Source of the DNA: Psychrobacillus faecigallinarum
GTDB taxonomy: Bacteria; Bacillota; Bacilli; Bacillales_A; Planococcaceae
Length of the DNA: 32,789 bases
Reading direction: 5' to 3'
Assembly: GCF_014836595.1 (NCBI RefSeq)
Contig: NZ_JACSQO010000017.1
Span: 1-32,789 of the forward strand
The notes beneath the pieces were generated by a model that saw only the letters and a list, made by a program, of their open reading frames with translations, made no database searches and was not told the DNA's origin. Within the stretch, counting starts at the first letter, position 1. Each line of letters opens with the position of its first letter. A program made the translations under genes and the position numbers. Of the stretch, positions 1-6,024 are shown piece by piece.

Positions 1-16
1 AAATTGTTTGATTCAT
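1..16 (-). CDS. 5' end of a gene running off the left edge
   Basis: An ATG at 14-16 on the minus strand is preceded by a strong Shine-Dalgarno sequence (AAGGGGGAGA, about 20-29) at good spacing, and reads M-N-Q-T-I before the window ends. Only five codons are visible, so no product can be named. Its position to the left of the phage ORF and its strand suggest another gene of the same remnant prophage, but that is inference. Confidence 0.35.
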
Positions 17-154
17 ATTCTCTCCCCCTTTTTCATTTTAAATTATTCTAAATAAAAATGAAAATATGAAATGACATGTGAATAATTTTAATTACTGTTA
101 GTGTCCAATCTATTAGTTTTTTAAGAATTAATAGCAACTTTTTTTATATTAGAT

Positions 155-724
155 TTAACTAATATCATTATTTGCTAATACAGACGTGACTACTCCATCC
201 ACTACTTGTACTAAATTACCATAATGATAGGATAGACCATTAGCAACAGGATATAATTCTGTGGTTTCACCGGAAGACTCGAATGCAATATCATTCATAA
301 AATCTTCTCGAAAATTTGAAATGTTGGTGATAAATTTTAGTGATATACAACTGAGTCCTTTAATATTTTCCTTTGTATTCCCTACAAAAGCATACATAAC
401 ATCCTTTGTCTCAACAGGTATTTCCTTTAATACAAAGTTCACTCCATATGCTTTAACAAATGAACCTGGAGTAATCACATTAAATGGCAACTTACTAATA
501 ATAACTCCTAGATGAGTATAATCTAACTTCATCATGTTTCCTTCGGGGGTCATGCCTTCCATTGGAATGGACATATTACCAAAAATTCCAGGGTCATATT
601 CTATTACTTGAGTTATTTCTTGTCCTTGCATGTTTACAGTAGCAAACACCGTTAGGTAGTAACTTTTGTACTCCTCTTTGAGAGATACAAATACACCAGT
701 TTCCGACTCGAAGACTTCATACAC
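155..724 (-). CDS. Hypothetical protein in the prophage remnant, perhaps 5'-truncated
   Basis: This is an open frame of 189 residues. I do not recognise the family. The sequence is soluble in character, with no signal peptide or membrane segment, and is rich in beta-type residues (runs such as YYLTVFATVN and GNLVQVVDGVVTSVL), as in many phage structural proteins. The first available start is a GTG with no Shine-Dalgarno sequence. The frame stays open for eight codons upstream, to a stop lying inside the terminase large-subunit remnant. A likely reading is that a deletion joined the middle of terL to the middle of a later gene, so the native start is lost. The 154 bases to its left are AT-rich and hold no gene I can support. 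Confidence 0.5.
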   Translation of the reverse strand: MYEVFESETGVFVSLKEEYKSYYLTVFATVNMQGQEITQVIEYDPGIFGNMSIPMEGMTPEGNMMKLDYTHLGVIISKLPFNVITPGSFVKAYGVNFVLKEIPVETKDVMYAFVGNTKENIKGLSCISLKFITNISNFREDFMNDIAFESSGETTELYPVANGLSYHYGNLVQVVDGVVTSVLANNDIS

Positions 725-734
725 GCCACTTGCT

Positions 735-1229
735 TCAATAGTATCCGGTTATTTTTGTTTTAGTCCAGGAGAAGAAGGTCTTCATGAAATTCTTATTTTT
801 TTCTTTCATGTTATAGACTTCTTTAACCGATGTTTCCGCCTGGTCCTCACTGTTGGCCACAACATCTACATTGTATCCTTCAATGCCATGTCCTGGGCTG
901 ATAAAGTAATCAGCAAGACCAGATATTAAACCATTCTTACCATTACCACGTGCAATTACAATCACGATATCTTTGTAAAATAACTTGTCTCGTTTTTTAT
1001 ATTTCAAAAATATAAATGCGATAATAAACTTTTGAAATAGCTCTAGTTTGAAATACCATTTTTCAATATAGTTTATACATTTTTCGATTTGCTCTTCATC
1101 GAAATAAATATCATCACGAATCAGGACTTCACTTTCTAATTGTCTAACCAGGTCAATACGCTCCTGGTTGAAAATAAATAATCCTTTCCTCCTTGAATTA
1201 ATATAAAGATCAACGTATTTTTGATGAAT
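735..1229 (-). pseudogene. terL: Phage terminase large subunit, N-terminal fragment
   Basis: The large terminase subunit is the ATPase/nuclease that packages phage DNA. The minus-strand frame after terS reads as the N-terminal part of a TerL. It begins near HQKYVDLYIN and includes NQERIDLVRQLE, the FDEEQIEKCINYIEKWYF segment, and an ATPase P-loop region written ARGNGKNG. It then stops at 735-737 after about 165 codons, whereas TerL proteins usually run to 500-600 residues; the rest of the ATPase and the whole nuclease domain are absent. No ATG, GTG or TTG start is available at the expected place: the frame is open only back to a stop at 1239-1241, and the first later start-like codon is a TTG well inside the homology. 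I call it a non-functional remnant produced by a deletion near 735-760. Confidence 0.8.
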
Positions 1230-1573
1230 TAATATAGATCACTGACTTTTGGTTCGTCATTATCCTTCGAGTTTAAATCTTCTTCTGGCAATGCTTCTGG
1301 TAGACTAGTAAATTTGATTGAATTTTCGAGGGGTATCAATGTTTTTGTGAGCTTATTCAATTCATTTAAAGCTGGATTTGCTTTGATAAATTCTTGGGAA
1401 GCATTAACCGTTGTTACCATTACTCCCTCTTTATTTATAGCTTGCTGCAACTTTCTAATTTGCTTTTCAATAGAGATGTAACGCTTAACCTTGCTTATTT
1501 CCAACATATCAAATGGATCCACTCTCCCCAACATCTGCTTTTCTAAATCTGTGACTTTTACCATCCCACTCAC
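1229..1573 (-). CDS. terS: Phage terminase small subunit, P27-like
   Basis: The protein has 114 residues and the layout of P27-type small terminase subunits, which recognise phage DNA at the packaging site and recruit the large subunit. It opens with a short region ending in VDPFDMLEISKVKRYI. A charged helical stretch follows, then the typical VTTVNASQEFIKANPALNELNKL segment and an acidic tail. The GTG start at 1573 has a GAGGGGGG Shine-Dalgarno sequence seven bases upstream; an internal ATG three codons later is less well placed. The stop codon overlaps the first codons of the broken terL, the usual terS-terL arrangement. The frame is intact, but with terL broken it cannot serve packaging in this prophage. 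Confidence 0.75.
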   Translation of the reverse strand: MSGMVKVTDLEKQMLGRVDPFDMLEISKVKRYISIEKQIRKLQQAINKEGVMVTTVNASQEFIKANPALNELNKLTKTLIPLENSIKFTSLPEALPEEDLNSKDNDEPKVSDLY

Positions 1574-1580
1574 TCAAACA

Positions 1581-1698
1581 CCCCCCTCTATTTTTTAACC
1601 CCCTAATATAACGTGGATTTTTTCAATAATTTTGGACAGCAGACACCCCCTACCGTTGACAGTTCCCCCAACATTCCTGAAACCTTTTAGGCCGGGGG
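1581..1698. other. Cluster of five-base G/C tracts between HNH and terS; possible cos region
   Basis: The gap between terS and the HNH remnant holds homopolymer tracts at 1581-1586, 1599-1603, 1646-1650 and 1665-1669 (C on the plus strand) and 1694-1698 (G on the plus strand). No gene fits here. In cos-type phages whose HNH gene sits beside terS, the packaging site lies nearby, so this is a candidate packaging-site remnant. That role is inference. Confidence 0.3.
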
Positions 1699-1702
1699 TA
1701 CT

Positions 1703-2047
1703 CTACCATTGTTCGTCGTTCCATTTATTATCTTTCTTCACATAACGGTTGTGTTTTACATTGTGACAACGTAAGCAAAGTGTCTCAAGGTTATTCATTG
1801 ATAAACAAAGTTCCGGATAATATTCCAGCTCTTTGATGTGATCCACGTCTAATCTCTTTCGTTTATCTGGCTCAGTTTTATTTGTGAATACTTTTCCTTG
1901 TCGTTTACATTCCTGACATTCATTGTTGTCTCGCTTACGTACTTCACTGCGAGTATGTTTCTATTCTTTTGTTGAATAGAATGCTAGATGATTACCTGTA
2001 TTAATGATAGCGATGAGTTCTTGTAAACGCTCTAGTGATACATGCAT
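1703..2047 (-). pseudogene. Phage HNH endonuclease with internal stop codon
   Basis: Read as one minus-strand frame of 115 codons, the sequence gives an HNH nuclease. The start is MHVSLERLQELIAI; the core has paired cysteines (CQEC), the catalytic core LDVDHIKELEYYP, and a second CLRCHNVKHNR segment; the end is NDEQW. The frame is interrupted by a TAG at 1961-1963 (codon 29). HNH proteins encoded beside terS assist terminase in cos cleavage in several Gram-positive and HK97-like phages. The rest of the frame is clean, so the break looks recent. A restart after the stop would still retain the HNH core, but I see no good ribosome site for one. Confidence 0.75.
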
Positions 2048-2166
2048 TGAATCATCCCTCCACAATCACATTCACTATTTAATCGATAGTTCGAAGATGT
2101 ATAAATCACCAAACCTTTCTCGTATTTATTATTGAGTAATGCAAGAATGACCGCCACCTTTATGTA

Positions 2167-2294
2167 TTGTTATGCTTTCAAGACTACATATCTAACCAAG
2201 CCCTACTGATAGCTAACGTATGCATATTAAATGCTACCTGCTAGCCCACGATTGTTGTATGACTGTGAGATATGTAGTGTTCAAAGCATAATAA
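2167..2294. repeat. 128-bp element with 27-bp inverted terminal arms
   Basis: Bases 2167-2193 and 2268-2294 are inverted copies matching at 24 of 27 positions (core TTATGCTTT and CTACATATCT). The 74 bases between them contain no open frame. The right arm runs into the terminator of the SMI1/KNR4 gene. I see no clear target-site duplication. It could be a miniature transposon-like element, a long RNA or cruciform stem, or part of the phage packaging region. The surrounding gap (2048-2340) holds no gene. Confidence 0.55.
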
Positions 2295-2297
2295 AAA

Positions 2298-2319
2298 GCC
2301 ACACCCAAATGGATATGAC
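2298..2319 (-). terminator. Terminator of the SMI1/KNR4 gene
   Basis: On the minus strand a nine-base-pair stem (GTCATATCC with GGGTGTGGC, using G-U pairs) and a four-base loop are followed by TTTTTATT, 22 bases after the stop codon. A hairpin of the same design ends the small peptide gene at 3797-3818. Confidence 0.75.
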
Positions 2320-2340
2320 TTTAACATATATTTTTGAAGT

Positions 2341-2922
2341 TTATCTTAACCACTCATGCAGTATTTTTCCACGTTCATCATAATCTGGGTAAATTATATG
2401 AAACGTTGGAATTGCAAACTCACTATCTTTGTTATCCTTGTTTCCTTTCCAAAATATTCCCAACCAATCTTCAAAATTCCGAACAACTTTCACGATAGAT
2501 TTATTGTCTTGACCTATATAACCTATCCTATATTCGTTATTAGGGATACCCTCTTCACAAATGAATGCCCAATGATCATTTGAACTCTCTCCGCCATCGA
2601 ACATCGTTAATGTTATAAGACGAGCGGAATCTACCAATTCATTCGTCTCTTCAATCAAAACTTCTGATGGAAGGTCATAAATTATTCGCTCCGATTTTCG
2701 AATAGCTCCACAAGGAGATTTTTCATCTACCCCTCCTATGGGCTCCCATCCTAACAGCAAAATCCCGTTAGAAAAAGTCCTAAGAAACTCTTTAAAGGTT
2801 GAAGGAAGTAGAATCCCAATTGATTCTTCAAACGAGGCAATTTCTGCTTCTGTAGCAACTTTGTAAAGCTCCTGTCCAGGATATGTTTTTTTAAATTCAC
2901 GGACGAAATCGCTTATTTTCAT
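2341..2922 (-). CDS. SMI1/KNR4-family immunity protein
   Basis: This 193-residue protein has the SMI1/KNR4 fold pattern. An early EAEIASFEESIGILLPSTFKEFLRTFSNG segment (E-x-x-LP-x-x-[YF]) leads to GWEPIGGVDE. A central ITLTMFDGGES, a HWAFI strand and a late FEDWLGIFW helix follow. Members of this superfamily commonly neutralise nuclease toxins in polymorphic toxin systems. The ATG at 2922 is preferred because the GGAGGGG ribosome site lies nine bases upstream; a GTG six codons earlier would place that site inside the gene. It starts 28 bases after the stop of the nuclease-toxin domain gene, the usual toxin-then-immunity order, so I infer it protects against that toxin. Its own terminator follows. 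Confidence 0.8.
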   Translation of the reverse strand: MKISDFVREFKKTYPGQELYKVATEAEIASFEESIGILLPSTFKEFLRTFSNGILLLGWEPIGGVDEKSPCGAIRKSERIIYDLPSEVLIEETNELVDSARLITLTMFDGGESSNDHWAFICEEGIPNNEYRIGYIGQDNKSIVKVVRNFEDWLGIFWKGNKDNKDSEFAIPTFHIIYPDYDERGKILHEWLR

Positions 2923-2950
2923 ATAACATAACCCCTCCACTATGATTTAA

Positions 2951-3316
2951 TCAAGGTGCATATTGATTAAGTTTAATAAAATCTGATTGGAATTTAAAAA
3001 TGTAATCACCAGTTTCTCTGTATAGTTGATCATAGATTTCTATACTAACTCTCCTTACTTCAGCTGCAGTATATGTTTCAGCTGATTTACTAAGTCTCGA
3101 ATTAAATCTACCAGTTATCATATTATGGGTTGTACTGTCAAGAGTAAGGCAAAACATATCATTCTCTCTAACTTTTAAATTAAAATTGACAGAAAACTTT
3201 TTCGGCATAATATGATGTGCATGTAGACCAGTTCCCGCGATTTCATTTCTCAGCAAAGTATAAGGTCTAATACCATAATCAATTGCTCTTTGCATTTTAT
3301 GACTTGATTTTGCCAA
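2951..3316 (-). CDS. Orphan HNH-type toxin domain (C-terminal part of a polymorphic toxin)
   Basis: The frame encodes about 121 residues. Residues from YGIRPYTLLRNEIAG onward, through the GLHAHHIMPKKF motif and a later TTHNMITGRFNSRL segment, match the C-terminal nuclease domain of LXG/YeeF-type polymorphic toxins, where paired histidines form an HNH-like site. The only start is a TTG without a good ribosome site, and a stop lies two codons upstream, so there is no N-terminal delivery domain. It may be an unexpressed leftover or a reservoir cassette that could recombine onto a full-length toxin. The immunity gene follows directly. Known: such toxin/immunity tips travel as cassettes. Inferred: this copy is not delivered by itself. 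Confidence 0.65.
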   Translation of the reverse strand: MAKSSHKMQRAIDYGIRPYTLLRNEIAGTGLHAHHIMPKKFSVNFNLKVRENDMFCLTLDSTTHNMITGRFNSRLSKSAETYTAAEVRRVSIEIYDQLYRETGDYIFKFQSDFIKLNQYAP

Positions 3317-3341
3317 GAGCTAATAGATCATGACTCGCTTT

Positions 3342-3518
3342 TTAAATCTGATTATCAATTTCAATTTCGAATTGTTTTAATAAATCCTCTAAATTATAAT
3401 ATCTATCATCGGTTTTGCTTCTCTCAACCATAATTTTTGCTTGTTCATTCAATGGAATTCTTTCGATAGTTTTTTTCTGAATTATTAAACAGTTACTCCT
3501 CAATGTATTTATACACAT
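3342..3518 (-). CDS. Small hypothetical protein
   Basis: This frame of 58 residues starts at an ATG with GAGG eight bases upstream and ends in a charged, helical region (NLEDLLKQFEIEIDNQ). It overlaps the end of the next upstream frame by 26 bases and lies between that frame and the orphan toxin domain. I do not recognise it. Its size and charge would suit an antitoxin or a small phage protein, but nothing in the sequence proves either. It may also be a decayed fragment. Confidence 0.35.
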   Translation of the reverse strand: MCINTLRSNCLIIQKKTIERIPLNEQAKIMVERSKTDDRYYNLEDLLKQFEIEIDNQI

Positions 3519-3615
3519 GAATTAACCTCAAGATATCGTTATCTCTATTCATTTTAATAAAATAGTAGTTACCATACTTATCTTTAGCATCATCTAATTT
3601 CCTTATTTTCACCAT
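3493..3615 (-). CDS. Very small hypothetical protein
   Basis: This is a 40-residue open frame starting MVKIRKLDDAKDKYGNYYF and ending VYKYIEE. The ribosome site is weak. It overlaps the following small frame in a different reading frame, so the two could be a translationally coupled pair or pieces of one decayed gene. No family is recognised. One copy of the duplicated hairpin sequence lies about 75 bases upstream of its start. Confidence 0.25.
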   Translation of the reverse strand: MVKIRKLDDAKDKYGNYYFIKMNRDNDILRLIHVYKYIEE

Positions 3616-3688
3616 TAATTACACACCAATTTAAACTAATCATAGATTAGAAGGAAACGTATGTCATTAATAGAAAATTGATTTAATA

Positions 3689-3768
3689 AAAGAGCATCCA
3701 TACATGAACGCTCTTTTTCAAAAGGAGAAAAGTTTAAAAGAACTTAATCACGGTTCTTTATACTCCCG
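3689..3768. repeat. Duplicated hairpin sequence, copy 1
   Basis: The stretch has a bidirectional terminator-like hairpin (AAAGAGC...GCTCTTT) followed on the plus strand by a near copy of the sequence at 4135-4219. It includes a seven-base stem AAAGAAC...GTTCTTT and the tail ATACTC. Read as protein on the plus strand, it gives LFQKEKSLKELNHGSLYSR then a stop, against LFQREKTIKELIRGSLYSY in copy 2. Confidence 0.6.
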
Positions 3769-3796
3769 CTAAAAATTATTTTTATAAAAGAAAAAA

Positions 3797-3818
3797 GCCA
3801 CGTCCTATTGGATGTGAC
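3797..3818 (-). terminator. Terminator of the exported peptide gene
   Basis: On the minus strand GTCACATCC and GGACGTGGC form a stem with one mismatch around a four-base loop, followed by TTTTTTCTTTT. It lies about 50 bases after the stop codon of the peptide gene. Confidence 0.75.
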
Positions 3819-3869
3819 CTTTTTACATTATTCCTTTCGATATTTTTATTCGTTATATTTTATTTGGAT

Positions 3870-4034
3870 TTACGGTCTTATAGGACAAGGATACTTAGTG
3901 CACGTTGGTGGTTTAACCGTACCGCCACCACCATGACCAGGATCATTCAACGCACTTGCTCCTGTACCAAAAGATAAAGTTAAAAGCATAAGAACTCCAG
4001 CAGCAACTGACAATATTGTCTTTTTCTTTTTCAT
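3870..4034 (-). CDS. Small exported peptide, SigH promoter (Phr-like candidate)
   Basis: The gene encodes 54 residues. MKKKK begins a classical signal peptide: a hydrophobic core at residues 6-24, then the A-S-A cleavage motif ending at residue 28. The predicted released part is 26 residues, with a GHGGGG stretch and a proline- and cysteine-rich end (C45, C50; final CPIRP). The ATG has a GGAGG ribosome site nine bases upstream. A match to the SigH promoter consensus lies about 47-73 bases upstream, and a terminator follows, so the gene is a complete transcription unit. Bacillus phr signalling genes are short, exported and often SigH-driven, and many sit in mobile elements. However, I see no Rap or AimR-like receptor next to it, and the sequence is not a recognised Phr. 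A secreted antimicrobial or cell-surface peptide remains possible. Confidence 0.6.
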   Translation of the reverse strand: MKKKKTILSVAAGVLMLLTLSFGTGASALNDPGHGGGGTVKPPTCTKYPCPIRP

Positions 4035-4080
4035 AATCGCCATCCTCCATATATTACATATTTTGTGTTACATCTGTTAT

Positions 4081-4107
4081 ATTCTACTTCATTCGGCAAA
4101 ATCCTTC
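4081..4107 (-). promoter_or_regulatory. SigH-type promoter of the exported peptide
   Basis: On the minus strand the -35 region GAAGGATTT (4099-4107) and the -10 region GTAGAAT (4081-4087) fit the Bacillus SigH consensus RnAGGAwWW and RnnGAAT at every position. The spacer is 11 bases, as expected. The inferred transcript start is near 4070-4075, giving a leader of about 40 bases. Confidence 0.65.
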
Positions 4108-4134
4108 TAATTTTTTTGAATTTTATACAAACTC

Positions 4135-4219
4135 ATAAAAGCACCGAGACAATTAAGTCCAGATGCTTTTTCAAAGGGAGAAAACTATTAAAGAACTTAT
4201 TCGCGGTTCTTTATACTCT
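4135..4219. repeat. Duplicated hairpin sequence, copy 2
   Basis: This is the second copy of the 3689-3768 sequence, in the same orientation. Its terminator-like stem is AAAAGCATC...GGTGCTTTT (minus strand), different in sequence from copy 1 but again paired. The AAAGAAC...GTTCTTT stem is identical in both. On the minus strand it separates the truncated regulator gene from the SigH promoter, so it probably ends the regulator transcript. Confidence 0.6.
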
Positions 4220-4270
4220 TATATTAAATGGAAAAATCAATGGAATCTATTTCTAATTAGTAAGTTACTT

Positions 4271-4510
4271 TTATGTTACTTTTTTCGATGTAACTTTTTC
4301 TGCATAGCGCATCATTCGCATGATATTTGCGTGTTTTATTTGAATGTAATTTGTGTTGTAGTTTAGTTTGTTTGCAATTTCCTCTAGCGTCATGCCTTCC
4401 ACATGCTTCTTGTAGAGTATTTTGTATTCTAAACCATCAAATGTACCAATGAGTTTTTTTAACTCATGAAGATCATTTAATTTATGTGCTAAGGATATAA
4501 GTACTTCTTT
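4271..4510 (-). pseudogene. Phage late-regulator (ArpU/sigma region 4-like), 5'-truncated
   Basis: The last 75 or so codons read as a helix-turn-helix protein of the phage ArpU/sigma-70 region-4 type. The sequence runs LISLAHKLNDLHELKKLIG, then DGLEYKILYKKHVEGMTLEEIANKLNYN (the helix-turn-helix), then KHANIMRMMRYAEK. Such proteins commonly activate late phage genes. The frame is open further upstream to 4687, but that part is the reverse strand of an immA fragment and looks non-native. The normal 5' half has therefore been removed by the deletion that joined the two genes near 4506-4512. Confidence 0.65.
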
Positions 4511-4709
4511 TCTAAAAAAACATACTCTATTTTCTACAGAAAATCTTGAAATAGAAGCTAATATCTTTGCTGTCGAGCTATTATTACCCGATGAATTATT
4601 TGTGAATAATGATGATTCTTGTTTTAACATCGATGATACTATCAAAGAAAAAGGAATTCCCAAGGAACTATTAGCTTTAAAATACATAGCGGGTAAAAAA
4701 TTTAACTAA
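4506..4709 (+). pseudogene. ImmA/IrrE-family protease, C-terminal fragment
   Basis: Plus-strand codons from about 4506 to the stop at 4707-4709 read FLKKHTLFSTENLEIEAN, then IFAVELLLPDELF and a tail ending YIAGKKFN. This is the C-terminal part of an ImmA/IrrE metalloprotease, which in ICEBs1-like elements cleaves the resident repressor during induction. The HEXXH catalytic part and the start are missing. It sits immediately upstream of the integrase in the same direction, the usual place for an immA-type gene. Confidence 0.7.
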
Positions 4710-4749
4710 AAAAAGAACATTTGTGCCTATTTGAAAGGAGGTGAATAAA

Positions 4750-5916
4750 TTGAACATAAATGCAAACATCACCTATCGTAAACATGATAATAAATGGGAA
4801 TACAGAATACGTTATATAGATCCTATATCCAATAAACTAAAAGAAAAGTCGAAGCGCGGATTCCGAACAAAACCTGAAGCTAAACGCGAAGCAGAAAAAG
4901 TACAAGGCAAAATACAAGAAGGTTATGATCAATCGGATATTACATTAAGCGCTTATCTAGACTTGTGGATGAAAGACTATAAAGAGGGAAATATCAGTAA
5001 GAACTATCACTCTTCTTTAACTAACAGTATAGAAAACCATCTCAAACCTTATTTCAAAAGTATTTCTTTGAAGTCAATCAGTCCTGAAACAAACCAAAAA
5101 TTCATCAATCATCTATTTAGAGAGAAGAAGCTGGCTCGCAACACTGTTTTAAAAATACACAACGCTATTTACAACTGCATGAAACAAGCGAAGAAAAACA
5201 AACGGATTTCTGATAATCCTTGTGAAGATGTAGTGATACCTGGTCAACGTGAACAAGAAAATGAATCCTTAAAATTTATTGACTCAGATAATATCCCGGA
5301 ACTCTTGAATCATGCATACAAGTACGGTTATATCTATTGGATATTCTTCAAGGTATTAATTGAAACAGGAATGCGAAAGGGTGAAGCTGCAGCTTTGCAA
5401 TGGACGGACATTAATTTGAAGGAAAAGACTATTACTATTAATAAAAGCTTGGATTTTCAACCTGGTAACGATGGGGATATATTTGGAGATACAAAAAACA
5501 GAAAAAATAGAGTCATTGATATAGCTGATACTACTGTGAATGCTTTAAAAACACATCTCAATTTACAAAATCAAAATAAGCTACTATTGAATGATATCTA
5601 CCATCATGATTTAAACTTAGTGTTTTGTAGAAAAGACGGTACACCCCTGCCTAAAACAAGCCTTTTTAATGCTTTTGGAAGGATATTAAAAAGAGCTGGA
5701 TTAAACTCTTATCCAATTCATTCTCTACGTCATACGTATGTAGTTATCCTTTTAGAAGCTGGCGCAGATATCAAATACATTCAAAAACAACTAGGGCACG
5801 GCAGCCAACAAATCACTTCTGATGTGTACGCTCATTTATCTAAAAAAATGAATAAGAAAAACACCGAACAAGTCAATGAAAGACTGAACGATGTTTTTAA
5901 AGGAATAAGTAAATGA
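4750..5916 (+). CDS. int: Phage-type tyrosine integrase
   Basis: This 388-residue site-specific recombinase moves the prophage in and out of the chromosome. Residues 5-60 form an arm-DNA-binding domain (ITYRKHDNKWEYRIRY...GFRTKPEAKREAEK). Residues 62-155 are the core-binding helices, and 175-388 the catalytic domain. The catalytic residues are visible: R209 (ETGMRKGEA), H324 and R327 (HSLRHTY), H350 (LGHG) and the nucleophile Y360 (SDVYAHL). The TTG at 4750 is chosen because AAAGGAGGTG lies eight bases upstream; the earlier GTG at 4741 is inside that ribosome site. Paired GGGGT repeats and glnA follow directly, so this is the attachment end of the left prophage. All key residues are present, so it may still be active although the prophage is decayed. 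Confidence 0.92.
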   Translation: MNINANITYRKHDNKWEYRIRYIDPISNKLKEKSKRGFRTKPEAKREAEKVQGKIQEGYDQSDITLSAYLDLWMKDYKEGNISKNYHSSLTNSIENHLKPYFKSISLKSISPETNQKFINHLFREKKLARNTVLKIHNAIYNCMKQAKKNKRISDNPCEDVVIPGQREQENESLKFIDSDNIPELLNHAYKYGYIYWIFFKVLIETGMRKGEAAALQWTDINLKEKTITINKSLDFQPGNDGDIFGDTKNRKNRVIDIADTTVNALKTHLNLQNQNKLLLNDIYHHDLNLVFCRKDGTPLPKTSLFNAFGRILKRAGLNSYPIHSLRHTYVVILLEAGADIKYIQKQLGHGSQQITSDVYAHLSKKMNKKNTEQVNERLNDVFKGISK

Positions 5917-5935
5917 TATTTTTTTATAAAAATAA

Positions 5936-5991
5936 TGGGGTGAATATGGGGTGCAATGTATTTCGCTGAACCATTTTATAAAAATACCCCA
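5936..5991. promoter_or_regulatory. Probable integrase arm-type sites
   Basis: GGGGT occurs at 5937-5941 and again at 5948-5952, exactly 11 bases apart, inside TGGGGTGAATATGGGGT; an inverted ACCCC copy lies at 5986-5990. Short G-tract repeats next to an integrase gene and the attachment point are the usual form of arm sites for integrases with this N-terminal domain. The attachment core must lie between here and the end of glnA, but cannot be fixed without the other junction. Confidence 0.5.
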
Positions 5992-6024
5992 TATCAAAAG
6001 CCTCTAAAACCCTATACTACAAGC

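Noticed and set aside
3870..4034. Arbitrium (AimP) or confirmed Phr assignment for the exported peptide
   Set aside because: No AimR or Rap-like receptor is adjacent, and the C-terminal sequence does not match a known signal; left as a candidate only.
4163..4366. Plus-strand ORF of 67 residues over the duplicated sequence copy 2
   Set aside because: It lacks a ribosome site, its second half is the reverse of the truncated regulator gene, and only the first 20 codons resemble the other copy. It was kept as a repeat, not a gene.
4511..4687. N-terminal extension of the late-regulator frame
   Set aside because: The opposite strand encodes a clear ImmA C-terminus here, and the minus-strand residues have low-complexity, serine-rich non-native character.
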